The notes: generated by a model from the sequence alone, not told the origin. Counted from the first letter of the stretch, positions 50,778 to 59,976 are shown. The stretch: 64,000 bases of DNA from Gammaproteobacteria bacterium (GCA_031291175.1 JARLJO010000016.1:1-64000), one strand, 5' to 3'. Numbers and translations are program-made.

Positions 50778-51995
50778 TTACTGCGGTCTATTAGCAATAG
50801 CCGCATCATTTGCAGGAGCTGCCGCCGCTTGTTGAGTGACAGGCATGGCATCGTTAAAGAAGAAGCGGCCGGTTTTTTTACCCTTCGATACAGCACCGAC
50901 AACTGGTTGTGACGCGCTGCTTTTTTCCGTGGCTAAATCCGCATGTCTAGATATAGCAGGTGTTAAGGCTGATACTGATTTCGCAATCTGTGCAGACGAA
51001 GTCAGTTTGTTGTCTGATGTTTTCTGAAGATCAGGCGTAGAATTCAGTGTCGCTTCTTCGGTTAAACGTTCAGCATTATCCGCTTCAGCAGCCGCTTTCA
51101 TTTCTGCTTCTTTTGAACGTCGGGAGTTAACAAAGCGACCGACAGCAATCAAACCTAAGAGCGCGCTAGCCACCTTGGACAAGATAAATAATGCAGGCAC
51201 AATCATGGGTGGTGCAAATACCGCAGCTGAGGTACAAATCACCAACAAGCCCACGCTAAAAATCAAAGAGAAGAAAAAGCGTTTAGCGGTTTGCTTGATT
51301 TCAAAGTCTTTCAAGGCATTCGCCACATCTTGTGGATTAGCATTTTCATCATTTTTTAAATTTTCATATTTTTCTTTAGCCATTCTTGCAGGGTATGCAT
51401 AATCAAAATAACCCGCAACACCCAAGCCGCTGATGGCGAGTCCCCAAGCCACCGTAATGCCAACGGGAGAGGCGATAATCAATCCAAAGAATAATGGAAT
51501 GGCGATGGAGAATAAAATCATGCTGGCTATATCGGCAGCAGTCTGATGCTTGTGTGCGCCATTTTCTTCATCATCCAGCGTGATACCAAAAAACTCACGA
51601 CCCACCACGCGTGTGACGCGAATCAGTGATCTAAAAAAATATATCATGGGATCTGTAAACGCAGCCATCATACCAATGACGCCAGCGCCCATCGCTTGAA
51701 TAAAGGGAAGCCAAGCCGACACGACTTGAAAGAAAATACCAAAATTGGATACTTCAGCTGCCACATTCAAACCATCTACTGTTTTTTGCCAGTAGTGATT
51801 TTTCTTTCTTTGGATCACTTCGCCCTTGGAATTTTTTACCAACAGTGTTTGACTGCCATCTTCTTCAGCGGCGTATTCAGTAGTGGTCTTCTCTTCGTCA
51901 GCTTGGGAGACCTCAGCTTGATTGTCATCAAGGACGTCCAAATAAGTCTCGCCTAATGCATCAGCAGCAACCTTTTTATTTTGACTATTTGGCAT
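50778..51995 (-). CDS. hypothetical polytopic membrane protein, 405 aa
   Basis: I do not recognise this protein. The start ATG at 51995 lies behind GAGGGG; upstream in-frame ATGs lack this. The first 70 residues are acidic and disordered. A central part (about 85-320) has five to six hydrophobic helices, in two groups separated by a charged stretch (YENLKNDENANPQDV). The last 100 residues are a Ser/Ala/Lys-rich tail with no clear fold. There is no signal peptide. Membrane proteins with disordered charged ends are frequent among Dot/Icm substrates of Legionellales, but the evidence here is composition only. A good terminator follows; it is a single-gene transcript. Confidence 0.68.
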   Translation of the reverse strand: MPNSQNKKVAADALGETYLDVLDDNQAEVSQADEEKTTTEYAAEEDGSQTLLVKNSKGEVIQRKKNHYWQKTVDGLNVAAEVSNFGIFFQVVSAWLPFIQAMGAGVIGMMAAFTDPMIYFFRSLIRVTRVVGREFFGITLDDEENGAHKHQTAADIASMILFSIAIPLFFGLIIASPVGITVAWGLAISGLGVAGYFDYAYPARMAKEKYENLKNDENANPQDVANALKDFEIKQTAKRFFFSLIFSVGLLVICTSAAVFAPPMIVPALFILSKVASALLGLIAVGRFVNSRRSKEAEMKAAAEADNAERLTEEATLNSTPDLQKTSDNKLTSSAQIAKSVSALTPAISRHADLATEKSSASQPVVGAVSKGKKTGRFFFNDAMPVTQQAAAAPANDAAIANRPQ

Positions 51996-52176
51996 GGTGG
52001 ACCCCTCGTTTGGTTCTGGTATGTAACCAATATAGCATTGGAGTCTTAAGGTAAAGTTAACCAAAACTTAACAAATAATTAAGAACATGGGAATTTTTGC
52101 ACAGCTATGAGTGCCGTAATCGATCGGCTTAGGTAAAGTGCAGGGCGTCAAATCATAAGTGATTGATATAAAAGAG

Positions 52177-52217
52177 AACTCCGTTGTACCGTGGACAAGC
52201 TACGGTACAACGGAGAT
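52177..52217. repeat. family B palindrome with compensated stem changes
   Basis: AACTCCGTTGTACCGTGG and its near-complement around ACAAG. Compared with the copy at 18135, TACG is replaced by GTTG and the opposite arm by CAAC, so pairing is preserved. A single inner mismatch (CTACGG for CCACGG) is present. A family A copy begins two bases after its end. Confidence 0.88.
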
Positions 52218-52218
52218 C

Positions 52219-52286
52219 AGTAGCACGGACTAAGACCCCAACGTCTTTTGTGGGGGGGGGCGTGTCCGCGAACCCCTGCTAAATCA
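52219..52286 (+). repeat. family A palindromic repeat, copy 6
   Basis: AGTAGCACGGACTAAGACCC, then CAACGTCTTTTGTGGGGGGG, then CGTGTCCGCGAACCCCTGCT and AAATCA. The G-run on the right arm is longer than in the other copies, so pairing is less regular. Confidence 0.85.
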
Positions 52287-52475
52287 AAAAGCTCCACAGA
52301 CGGGAACCCATTCCGAAAACTACGCTGATATCAAATGAATACTCTGCATTCGCGTGAAGCTGAGCGAAGGAGAGAAGAATACCCCTAAAATGCAAAACAG
52401 ATTATCATGGCATTCATCACGCGGTATTATGTCACTTCTATTTATTCGTTATATCTTAAAATTTTGAGGTCAATT

Positions 52476-53003
52476 ATGTTTAGACAAGGAAATTTCAAGG
52501 ATCATCAACAAGACGTTGATGATTCAGGTTATGAGTCAGCTGAATCTTTTGTGGTAGCAAAAGACTGGCATACAAAAATGCTTGAAGAAATGGCATCTGA
52601 AGAGACAAGAAAAGCTGCAGAAGTGCTAGAAGCAAAAGAAACGATTCTTTTTGAAAGATTGCTAAGACGTCATCATAAAGCAGAAAGAAAGTTCGCAGCA
52701 AGAGAGGCTGAATATCATCAAATGGATGATCAAGAGACGGCTGATCTTCTGGAACGAGAAGCATTATTAGCGTTGCAGCAAGATGAGTTTAATGAAGAAC
52801 TTGAGAGTTCGCATGAAGAAATGGACGCAATTTTTGATGAAGAAGCTACTGATTCTCTTCATCAAGAATATCAAAAAAATCTAGAAGACTATTACGCAAA
52901 CCTCTCTCAAGAACAACAAAGCATAACCTATCTCACGCCGCGCTCGTTAATTTACATAAAAAGTAAAAAGAGTCAGCTGACTCTTTTAAAACTACTTATT
53001 TAA
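52476..53003 (+). CDS. small acidic coiled-coil protein, 175 aa
   Basis: A 175-residue, very acidic, helical protein. The start at 52476 has GAGG 6 bases upstream; an in-frame ATG at 52407 lacks a site. A short disordered N-terminus leads to a coiled-coil-like region (about 30-150) dominated by Glu, Leu, Ala and Gln, with no Cys and no membrane helix. I do not recognise the family. It is soluble and probably oligomeric. The stop codon overlaps the convergent cupredoxin gene by eight bases, and a perfect palindrome (52966-52987) lies within its last codons. Low codon complexity and acidity are also seen in several candidate effectors in the window. Confidence 0.65.
   Translation: MFRQGNFKDHQQDVDDSGYESAESFVVAKDWHTKMLEEMASEETRKAAEVLEAKETILFERLLRRHHKAERKFAAREAEYHQMDDQETADLLEREALLALQQDEFNEELESSHEEMDAIFDEEATDSLHQEYQKNLEDYYANLSQEQQSITYLTPRSLIYIKSKKSQLTLLKLLI
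52966..52987. terminator. bidirectional hairpin within the overlapping 3' ends
   Basis: A perfect palindrome AAAAGAGTCAG/CTGACTCTTTT (no loop bases in the minimal form, so the real hairpin has a short loop), with T-rich flanks on both strands. It sits inside the last codons of the plus-strand gene and just beyond the stop of the minus-strand cupredoxin gene (52996), so both transcripts may end here. Confidence 0.7.
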
Positions 53004-53355
53004 TAATTAACTTTCCACGATACATACCCATCTGACAGGTAAACTCATACTCCCCAGGATTATCTAACTTAAGCATAATATCGACAGGCTGATTTAATGG
53101 AAGTTGTTGACTGACATTCAAGGCACCAAAAGTCACAATTTCCGCACATGGACTAGGATCTTTGCGAAGAAAACGCAATGTCACCTCATGCTGCCGTTCC
53201 ACTTCAATATAAGCTGGTTGATAAGCACCATCCTTGACTAAAATCTCAATGAGCCCCACTGTTTTTGCAGAATATAAACGAGGCTTGCTCAACCAAAACC
53301 ATCCGATAATCAAACCGATTAATAATAAACCTATCGTATTAATAATAAGGGTCAT
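52996..53355 (-). CDS. membrane-anchored cupredoxin-domain protein
   Basis: A 119-residue protein with one N-terminal hydrophobic helix ([19 protein letters not shown]) that serves as a membrane anchor or uncleaved signal. The rest is a beta-rich cupredoxin domain with Cys in DPSPCAEI and a C-terminal [10 protein letters not shown], where Cys and Met residues replace the His ligands of classical cupredoxins. It most likely binds copper in the periplasm and hands it to or takes it from CopA. Its ATG overlaps the copA stop region by four bases (53352-53355), so the two are one operon. Start ATG at 53355; frame-ending palindrome shared with the opposite gene. Confidence 0.8.
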   Translation of the reverse strand: MTLIINTIGLLLIGLIIGWFWLSKPRLYSAKTVGLIEILVKDGAYQPAYIEVERQHEVTLRFLRKDPSPCAEIVTFGALNVSQQLPLNQPVDIMLKLDNPGEYEFTCQMGMYRGKLIIK

Positions 53356-55607
53356 TGCCTTTCCCCCTTCGGTTTAAAAAAACGTAATCGATTAGCATTA
53401 GTAACAACCGTGACAGAAGATAACGCCATGGCTAGACCTGCTAACATAGGATTCAGTAATATACCGACAAAAGGAAATAAAATACCAGCAGCAATGGGAA
53501 TACCAATGATATTATAAATAAATGCACCAAATAAATTTTGCTTCATATTTTTGATAGTTTGCTGAGAAATTTCAATTGCATCAACTACACCACGCAATGA
53601 ATTTCGCATTAAAGTAATATCCCCGCTTTCCATCGCCACATCAGTGCCCTTTCCCATCGCGAAACCCACATCAGCTAATGCTAAAGCGGGAGCATCATTG
53701 ATGCCATCCCCAACCATACCAATTTTTTCTCCTTTCGCTTGAAGACTGGCAATATGAGACGATTTTTCTTGCGGTGAAACTTCAGCAAGCACATCTTGAA
53801 TACCCACTTCAGATGCAATGGCATGCGCTGTAGCAACATGATCACCTGTCATCATGATGACTTTCAAGCCCATCGCTTGCAAATCTTCAATGGCTTTTTT
53901 CGAATCCAGTTTGATTGGGTCTGCAATGGCAATAATACCAATGATGGTTTGGTCACTCGCAATATAGATAGGTGTTTTGGCCTGAGCCGCAAGGGAATCA
54001 CTTTGATTTTCCCACTGATCTAAAGCAATATGATAATTCATCATTAGCTTACGATTGCCCAGCAAAATCCGATGTCCATCCACCATACCACTGATCCCTA
54101 ATCCTGTGATGGCTTCAAAATTTTCTACTTTTTTGAGTTGAAGGCCTTGAGCTAAGTTTGATTGAATAATGGCTTCAGCAAAAGGATGTTCTGAAGCTGT
54201 CTCAATACTCGCGGCCAGCGCAATTAAGGTTTTCGCCTCGCTCTCAGGGTAAATGTCTGTCACTTGCGGTTGTCCTTGTGTAATCGTGCCGGTTTTATCC
54301 AGCACAATGGTCGTTAGTTGACTCGCTTGTTGCAGAGCATCCGCATGGCGAATCAAAATGCCATACTCAGCACCTTTGCCGATGCCAACCATAACAGAAA
54401 TAGGGACAGCTAAACCCAGAGCGCATGGACACGCTACCACTAATACCGCCATGGCAGTAACTAACATATAAGCCATGCGTGGCTGAACTCCCACGTTAAA
54501 CCAAATAAGCGCGGTCAATACGGCAATGATTAATACGGTCGGCACAAAAATTGCAGAAATTTGATCCGCAAGTCGCGCCAAAGCGGGTTTGGAATTTTGC
54601 GCTTGTTGAACCAGTTTTATGATTTGCGCTAATACGGTTTCTTTGCCAACATGATTGGCTTTAAAAATAAAGCTGCTATTTTTATTTAATGTGCCGCCAA
54701 ACACAGCGTCACCTATCTGTTTTTGCCGAGCAAGCGGCTCACCGGTCAACATGGATTCATCAATACTAGAATTACCTTCGATGATAATACCATCAACCGG
54801 AATTTGTTCACCCGGACGCACACGGATAAGATCGCCGACTTGTAGCGTATCAATGGGTTGGTCTACCTCATTATTATCTCGAATCACACGCGCCGTTTTA
54901 GGCTGTAGACGCATTAATCGTTGTATTGCTTGTGAGGTATGACGACGAGCGCGTAACTCCAGCAAAGCACCCAGATTAACTAATGCAATAATTACTACGC
55001 TTGCTTCAAAATAAACATGTTGTGCCATGGGAGGTAAAAAGTGGGTGAATAAAATCGCTATCATTGAATATAGCCATGCTATTCCCGTGCCCAAGGCAAT
55101 CAGCGTATCCATGTTGGCACTGTGGGCAATAAACGCTTTCCAGCCTCCCACAAAAAAATGACCGCCTGAATAGGTCAGAACCCCTAAAGTGATTGCACCT
55201 AATAAAAAGTTTATCCCGTGTCCTGTATCGGTTTGCAAACGGGGAAACATATCCAACATAGTAAAAATAAATAAAGGGAGACCAATGATTATTGCAACAA
55301 TGGTTTTGCGCAAAAGTGATTGATAATAACGGCTCTCAGAAATTTTTTTTATTGCTTCACCTTGTTCCGCATCAGGAATGTATGTTGCGCTATAACCGAG
55401 TTGTTTCACTGCTTCAATGATTTGATTGGGTAAAACAGCTGGCTCAGCTGAAACTGATAAGGTTCGATCAGCAAAATTCATATTGGCGCTAATAACACCT
55501 GGAAGTGACCGTATTTTATTTTCAATTCTCATCACGCAGCTCGCACAAGTGGCACCGGAAATAGAAAATTGATAAGCCACCATTGTCTGGTGATGCACAT
55601 CATTCAT
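53352..55607 (-). CDS. copA: copper-exporting P1B-type ATPase CopA
   Basis: Exports Cu(I) from the cytoplasm at the expense of ATP. The N-terminal heavy-metal domain has GATCASC (Cys21 and Cys24). There follow a hydrophobic helix block, an actuator domain with MLTGEPL, the ion-pathway CPC motif in [12 protein letters not shown], the phosphorylation loop DKTGTITQG, a nucleotide-binding domain with SEHP, and [11 protein letters not shown]. The set is complete and typical of CopA. The ATG at 55607 has AGGAG at good spacing; an ATG at 55622 is also in frame. It overlaps the downstream cupredoxin gene by four bases, so the pair is co-transcribed and probably forms a copper-detoxification unit. No CueR-type regulator is visible in the window. 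Confidence 0.93.
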   Translation of the reverse strand: MNDVHHQTMVAYQFSISGATCASCVMRIENKIRSLPGVISANMNFADRTLSVSAEPAVLPNQIIEAVKQLGYSATYIPDAEQGEAIKKISESRYYQSLLRKTIVAIIIGLPLFIFTMLDMFPRLQTDTGHGINFLLGAITLGVLTYSGGHFFVGGWKAFIAHSANMDTLIALGTGIAWLYSMIAILFTHFLPPMAQHVYFEASVVIIALVNLGALLELRARRHTSQAIQRLMRLQPKTARVIRDNNEVDQPIDTLQVGDLIRVRPGEQIPVDGIIIEGNSSIDESMLTGEPLARQKQIGDAVFGGTLNKNSSFIFKANHVGKETVLAQIIKLVQQAQNSKPALARLADQISAIFVPTVLIIAVLTALIWFNVGVQPRMAYMLVTAMAVLVVACPCALGLAVPISVMVGIGKGAEYGILIRHADALQQASQLTTIVLDKTGTITQGQPQVTDIYPESEAKTLIALAASIETASEHPFAEAIIQSNLAQGLQLKKVENFEAITGLGISGMVDGHRILLGNRKLMMNYHIALDQWENQSDSLAAQAKTPIYIASDQTIIGIIAIADPIKLDSKKAIEDLQAMGLKVIMMTGDHVATAHAIASEVGIQDVLAEVSPQEKSSHIASLQAKGEKIGMVGDGINDAPALALADVGFAMGKGTDVAMESGDITLMRNSLRGVVDAIEISQQTIKNMKQNLFGAFIYNIIGIPIAAGILFPFVGILLNPMLAGLAMALSSVTVVTNANRLRFFKPKGERQ

Positions 55608-55638
55608 GTCATCTCCTCTCATTTTCTTGTAAAGGCTT

Positions 55639-55669
55639 CAAAAATGAAATAATGATTATTTCATTTTTG
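55639..55669. terminator. palindrome overlapping the stop of the flavin reductase gene
   Basis: A 31-base palindrome of perfect 15-base arms, CAAAAATGAAATAAT and its complement, around one central base. It includes the stop codon of the minus-strand flavin reductase gene (55656). The right arm gives a T-run on the minus strand. The centre TAATGATTATT resembles a partial Fur site but matches less well than the box at 26973. A terminator reading is more likely. Confidence 0.5.
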
Positions 55670-56192
55670 AAGGTAATTTTATTTTTCTGCCGGCAACCAT
55701 GAAGGCACCTTTTCCGAGGTGGTGAATCGTTTTTTGTGGTTTTTTAGCGGGGCTGATCCATGCTTTAATCACCTCCAAAATAAAAAAGTTATATTGATTC
55801 ACGAGTCTTGTGTCTATCACTTTGCATTCAAGGTTGGCGTAACATTCACTAATAAGAGGAGCCGAAACATATGAGGCAGCTACTGGTGTCAGATCAAATT
55901 TTTTGAATTTTTCCACGGATCTTCCCGAAGTATTTCCAACGCCAACGACTTTTTTTGCTAATTCCACGGTCGGAATATTGATTACGCATTCTTTGCTTTT
56001 TTTTAACGATTCAAACGTATAGTCACCATTGCTGATAACGCAGCCTATAATGGGAGGTTCAAAGTCCATCATCGTATGCCATGACATTGTCATAATGTTA
56101 GGCTGCCCCTTACGCGATGTCGTCACCATAACGACAGGGCCCGGTTCAAGCAAGCTATAAACTTTGGATAAAGGAAAGGATTTTTTTAGCAT
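55656..56192 (-). CDS. flavin reductase domain protein (FMN-binding split barrel)
   Basis: A soluble protein of about 178 residues of the flavin reductase/NADH:FMN oxidoreductase-like family. It reads PVVMVTTSRKGQPNIMTMSW, then GCVISNGDYTFESLKKSKE, INIPT, GNTSGRS, and LVNQYNFFILEVIKAW. This order, with the first strand containing the V.TT..G..N...M motif, is the FMN-binding split barrel. Members supply reduced flavin to monooxygenases or bind FMN in other roles. The start at 56192 (GAAGG upstream) is preferred to the longer frame beginning at 56252. It lies upstream of copA on the same strand, separated by 48 bases, so a shared transcript is possible. Confidence 0.82.
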   Translation of the reverse strand: MLKKSFPLSKVYSLLEPGPVVMVTTSRKGQPNIMTMSWHTMMDFEPPIIGCVISNGDYTFESLKKSKECVINIPTVELAKKVVGVGNTSGRSVEKFKKFDLTPVAASYVSAPLISECYANLECKVIDTRLVNQYNFFILEVIKAWISPAKKPQKTIHHLGKGAFMVAGRKIKLPSKMK

Positions 56193-56368
56193 GGCAGCAC
56201 CTTCATATAGAGAATTAGGACGTTGTCTGTTGTTTCGTGTTATTTGCATCACGTCTTAAAATTATACTCTCTATTACGATGTTACAGGAGAGGGAGTAAG
56301 ATTTACCTTACCTATGAAGTTAATTAACTATTTGATTTGTTTGAGTTCATCCTTTGATTATTCTAAAG

Positions 56369-56377
56369 TGTTATAAT
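56369..56377 (+). promoter_or_regulatory. extended -10 element upstream of the stress operon
   Basis: TG-t-TATAAT at 56369-56377, 37 bases upstream of the first ATG, is a typical extended -10. No good -35 was found, as is usual for extended -10 promoters. Confidence 0.5.
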
Positions 56378-56414
56378 TTAACTAATCAGAGTGAAGAGTT
56401 AAGGAATTTGTCTT

Positions 56415-56873
56415 ATGAATTACAAGCGAATCATGGTAGCTGTTGACGGTAGTGAAACGTCGGATTCCGCTTTTCTTGAGGCGCTCAACTTAACTAAACT
56501 ACTCCAGGCAGAATTATGCATTGTGACAGTTGTCGCCCCCTTCCCTCTGAGAAATGTCGCCATTGGTGCCGATATCGATAGATGTCAAGTGATTAACAGG
56601 AATGACAGCCAAACTATTCTGGATCACCTAAAAGATATCGCCCAACAAAAAAATATTAATGCCGAAATCAAACTCATTGAAATGGCAGACACAACCACGA
56701 CGATTTCAGAAAAAATCATTGAAGTAGCAGAGACATGGCATACAGATCTTATCGTTATCGGCACACACGGAAAACAAGGTTTCCGTCGACTAGTGCTGGG
56801 TAGTGTTGCGGAAGGCACAGCCAGACGTTCCTCCATCCCTGTTATGCTGGTTCGCGCGAAAGAAAACCAATGA
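56415..56873 (+). CDS. universal stress protein (UspA family)
   Basis: A 152-residue soluble stress protein. MVAVDGSETSDSAF is the first strand and loop of the ATP-binding USP fold, and the C-terminal GTHGKQGFRRLVLGSVAEGT is the G-2X-G-9X-G(S/T) nucleotide motif, so this member should bind ATP. USPs protect cells in stasis, oxidative stress or respiratory arrest. The gene begins a three-gene run on the plus strand (uspA-like, erythromycin-esterase-like, fused dehydrogenase), with gaps of 30 and 42 bases, so a single operon behind an extended -10 promoter at 56369 is likely. ATG at 56415. Confidence 0.9.
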   Translation: MNYKRIMVAVDGSETSDSAFLEALNLTKLLQAELCIVTVVAPFPLRNVAIGADIDRCQVINRNDSQTILDHLKDIAQQKNINAEIKLIEMADTTTTISEKIIEVAETWHTDLIVIGTHGKQGFRRLVLGSVAEGTARRSSIPVMLVRAKENQ

Positions 56874-56903
56874 TCCCACTTATTGATAAAATGGTAAGAC
56901 AAT

Positions 56904-58238
56904 ATGACATTAGATATTAGTCAAAAGATTATTGGAATGCTGAATGATATTGCTGAACCCCTTTCAGAAGATGAAAATCAATATTCGTCTTTATTAGATA
57001 AAATAGGTGAATCGCGTTTTGTATTAATCGGTGAGGCAACACACGGAACACACGAGTTTTATCAAGCACGTGCCAATATTACTCAGCAACTCATCATGCA
57101 AAAAGGTTTTATGGCGATTGCTATTGAAGGCGACTGGCCTGATACATATCGCATTCATCGCTATCTACAGGGTAAAGGTGATCCAGGAAAAAGTGAGAAC
57201 GCTTTAGGTGAATTTAAACGTTTCCCTAAATGGATGTGGCGTAATACAACAGTGGTTTCTTTTTTAGAATGGTTACGTACTTACAATGATAATTTGCCAT
57301 CTTCCTCCCAAAAAATAGGTTTTTATGGGTTAGACCTATATAGCTTGCATTCGTCAATGGAAGCCGTTATTCATTATTTATCAGTCAGAGATCCTGAGGC
57401 GGCAGAAAGTGCGCGTAAACGTTATGCCTGTTTTGATCATTTGGCTTGTGATCCACAAACTTATGGTTATTTAACCAGTCAAGGTTTAAAAAAGCCGTGT
57501 CTGGATGAGGCAATCGAACAGATACTGGAACTTCAACGGCATGCTTTTGAATACGTCAAAAAGGATGTCGAATCGGAAGACGAGTTCTTTTATGCAGAGC
57601 AAAATGCCCGTTTAGTGGAAGATGCAGAAACGTATTATCGTGGCATGTATGAAGGCAAAATATCCACATGGAATATACGCGACATGCACATGCTTAAAAC
57701 ATTGAGTACTCTGTCTGAGCATTTAGAAAATAAATTTAATAAACCTGCGAAAATTATTGTTTGGGCGCATAATTCACATGTGGGTGATGCTCGTGCGACT
57801 GAGATGAAAGAACGTGGCGAAGTTAATTTGGGGCAACTAACGCGAGAGCATCTTGGCAGCACAGAGACTTATTTAATTGGTTTTTCCACTTATCAAGGTT
57901 TAGTGACAGCAGCGGATGACTGGGGCAGTCCTGCCAAACACAAAATCATTAAACCTGGTATGGAGGGTAGCTATGAAGCACTATTTCATCAACTCAAACA
58001 CAAAAATTTTATTTTAGATCTCAATCATAATAAAATAATTGAACACTATTTGCATCTTTCTCGTTTGCAGCGTGCTATTGGTGTTATTTATCGACCTGAA
58101 ACCGAACGATATAGTCATTATTTTTTTACGAAGTTGCCCTATCAATTTGATTGTGTCATACATTTTGATAAAACAACGGCAGTGAAACCGCTAGACAGTC
58201 ATTCTGAATGGAATTTTCTCTCTCCTTCATCAGTGTGA
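56904..58238 (+). CDS. erythromycin esterase-like hydrolase
   Basis: A 444-residue protein of the erythromycin esterase (EreA/EreB, YbfO-like) family. The key site is LIGEATHGTHEFYQ with Glu44, His47, His50 and Glu51, matching the catalytic His/Glu set of EreB. IAIEGDWPD follows, and WAHNSHVGDA later supplies the second conserved His. This family opens macrolide lactones in a few cases, but most chromosomal members have unknown natural substrates. Here it lies 30 bases after uspA in the same operon, so it is more likely a stress-linked hydrolase than an antibiotic-resistance gene. The start ATG at 56904 has only a weak site. Confidence 0.85.
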   Translation: MTLDISQKIIGMLNDIAEPLSEDENQYSSLLDKIGESRFVLIGEATHGTHEFYQARANITQQLIMQKGFMAIAIEGDWPDTYRIHRYLQGKGDPGKSENALGEFKRFPKWMWRNTTVVSFLEWLRTYNDNLPSSSQKIGFYGLDLYSLHSSMEAVIHYLSVRDPEAAESARKRYACFDHLACDPQTYGYLTSQGLKKPCLDEAIEQILELQRHAFEYVKKDVESEDEFFYAEQNARLVEDAETYYRGMYEGKISTWNIRDMHMLKTLSTLSEHLENKFNKPAKIIVWAHNSHVGDARATEMKERGEVNLGQLTREHLGSTETYLIGFSTYQGLVTAADDWGSPAKHKIIKPGMEGSYEALFHQLKHKNFILDLNHNKIIEHYLHLSRLQRAIGVIYRPETERYSHYFFTKLPYQFDCVIHFDKTTAVKPLDSHSEWNFLSPSSV

Positions 58239-58280
58239 CCGCTGTTACCTGACAAACATTTATTTTAAGGAATTGCTAAC

Positions 58281-59837
58281 ATGCAAAAAACAATGAAAGC
58301 CGCAGTGGCATATCAATTTGGAGCGCCATTAAAAATTGAAGATGTCCCTATTCCTCAAATAGTGCCTGGGAAAATTCTCATTAAAGTGATGGCTTCAGGT
58401 GTATGTCACACCGACTTGCACGCCATACAAGGTGACTGGCCCGTTAAACCGACTTTGCCTTTCATTCCTGGGCATGAAGGCGCTGGTATTGTTGTCGCTG
58501 TCGGTAAAGATGTGACTTTCATTAAAGAAGGTGATCGTGTAGGCATACCTTGGTTATATACTGCCTGCGGCCATTGTCAGTTTTGTCTTACAGGATGGGA
58601 AACGCTGTGTGAATCACAACAAAACACCGGTTATTCTGTCAATGGATGTTTTGCAGAATATGTATTAGCGGATCCTAATTATGTTGCCCACATCCCCTCG
58701 CAATTAGATTTTATTCCAGCAGCTTCTATTCTTTGTGCTGGTCTGACCGTTTATAAAGGCATTAAAGAAACCGATACAAAGCCTGGTGAATGGATTGTTA
58801 TTTGGGGCATCGGTGGGCTTGGGCATCTTGCGGTGCAATATGCCAAAGCCATGGGATTACATGTTGTGGCAATTGATATTCATGAAGCGCAGCTACAATT
58901 AGCAAGAGAACTCAAAGCAGATATTGTGATTGATGCTGCCAAAGAAGATGCGGTAAAAAGAGTGAATGAAGAAATAAAAGGCGCGCATGGTGTGCTGGTC
59001 ACTGCTGTATCAGCCGAAGTATTTTCACAGTCAGTCAAAATGTTGCGTCGTCATGGTACAGCCGCTTTCGTCGGCTTGCCCCCAGGCGAATTTAAACTTT
59101 CCATTTTTGATATGGTGCTTAACCGTAAAACAATTAGAGGTTCAATTGTTGGCACACGAGCAGATCTTGCAGAATGTCTCAGTTTTGCAGCGGAAGGCAA
59201 AGTAGCCGTTCGTTATACCGTCGATTCGCTAGAAAATATTAATACTATTTTCAAAAAAATGAAAAATGGCGAGATTTCTGGCCGAATTGTAATGAAAATA
59301 GGCGAAGAGGATGCCGCTATTTATCCGAAAGAATTAATCTCAACCATCGACTTGTCTAATGGTAATAAGGTAACAATAAGACCTGTTAAAGTCGATGATA
59401 AAGAGTCATTACAGGACTTCATACGTCATTTGTCTAATCAAAACAAGCATTCTCAATTTATGGAAAATTTTAAAGAGTTATCAAGCGACGTACTTAAGCG
59501 AATGACACAAATTGATTACGATCAGGAGATGGTTCTTTTAGCGACCTGCCATAAGGATGGCAAAGAAATGATTATTGGCATGGCGCGCTATATCGTAAAT
59601 CCGGATAAGACCTCATGCGAATCTATCATCGTTGTTGCTGATGCTTGGCAAAACCAAAAGATTGGCCGACAATTGTTAGATCATTTAACAAAAATAGCTA
59701 AATCAAAAGGGTTTATTGCAATAACCGGTCTCATACTTGCGAGCAATGTTGAAATGATAGAATTGGTTAAACATGTGGGTTTTACAATTTCAAATAGTGA
59801 TGACCCCACCATGAAAAATGCCATAAAAACTTTATAG
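58281..59837 (+). CDS. fusion of zinc alcohol dehydrogenase (AdhP-like) and GNAT acetyltransferase
   Basis: A 518-residue two-domain protein in one continuous frame. Residues 1-345 are a medium-chain zinc alcohol dehydrogenase of AdhP type: catalytic GVCHTDLH (Cys42) and GHEGAGIV (His65), the structural zinc quartet at Cys96, Cys99, Cys102 and Cys110, and the NAD loop GIGGLGHLAVQYA. Residues from about 360 to the end are a GNAT acetyltransferase (VTIRPVKVDDKESL, VVADAWQNQKIGRQLLDHL with the acetyl-CoA loop, LILASNVEMIELVKHVGF). The fusion is unusual. A protein acetyltransferase linked to alcohol or aldehyde metabolism would be a possible reading. No frameshift is needed. It is the third gene of the stress operon. 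Confidence 0.88.
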   Translation: MQKTMKAAVAYQFGAPLKIEDVPIPQIVPGKILIKVMASGVCHTDLHAIQGDWPVKPTLPFIPGHEGAGIVVAVGKDVTFIKEGDRVGIPWLYTACGHCQFCLTGWETLCESQQNTGYSVNGCFAEYVLADPNYVAHIPSQLDFIPAASILCAGLTVYKGIKETDTKPGEWIVIWGIGGLGHLAVQYAKAMGLHVVAIDIHEAQLQLARELKADIVIDAAKEDAVKRVNEEIKGAHGVLVTAVSAEVFSQSVKMLRRHGTAAFVGLPPGEFKLSIFDMVLNRKTIRGSIVGTRADLAECLSFAAEGKVAVRYTVDSLENINTIFKKMKNGEISGRIVMKIGEEDAAIYPKELISTIDLSNGNKVTIRPVKVDDKESLQDFIRHLSNQNKHSQFMENFKELSSDVLKRMTQIDYDQEMVLLATCHKDGKEMIIGMARYIVNPDKTSCESIIVVADAWQNQKIGRQLLDHLTKIAKSKGFIAITGLILASNVEMIELVKHVGFTISNSDDPTMKNAIKTL

Positions 59838-59976
59838 GCGTATTGAATGAAAATGTAATCATGTCATTCGTTGGGTTAAGTTTGAGGCGGCAATTTTCGT
59901 TTAAACGCTATGACTGACTAAACTAAAGATTATATATAGATGTATCGAAAATTTTCGACAGAGCTGCGTGACATCA

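Larger units (their letters stand above)
51996..52475. other. 480-base intergenic region with a B and an A repeat side by side
   Basis: No gene seen. The palindromes at 52177-52217 (B) and 52219-52286 (A) are adjacent. The rest is AT-rich and includes the probable leader of the next gene. Confidence 0.6.

Noticed and set aside
55639..55669. Fur box before the flavin reductase gene
   Set aside because: It lies at the 3' end of that gene, includes the stop codon and matches the consensus only in the centre; a terminator hairpin explains it better.
56904..58238. Annotation as a macrolide resistance gene
   Set aside because: The family is broad and the operon partners are stress genes; the active-site residues show only that it is a hydrolase of this family.
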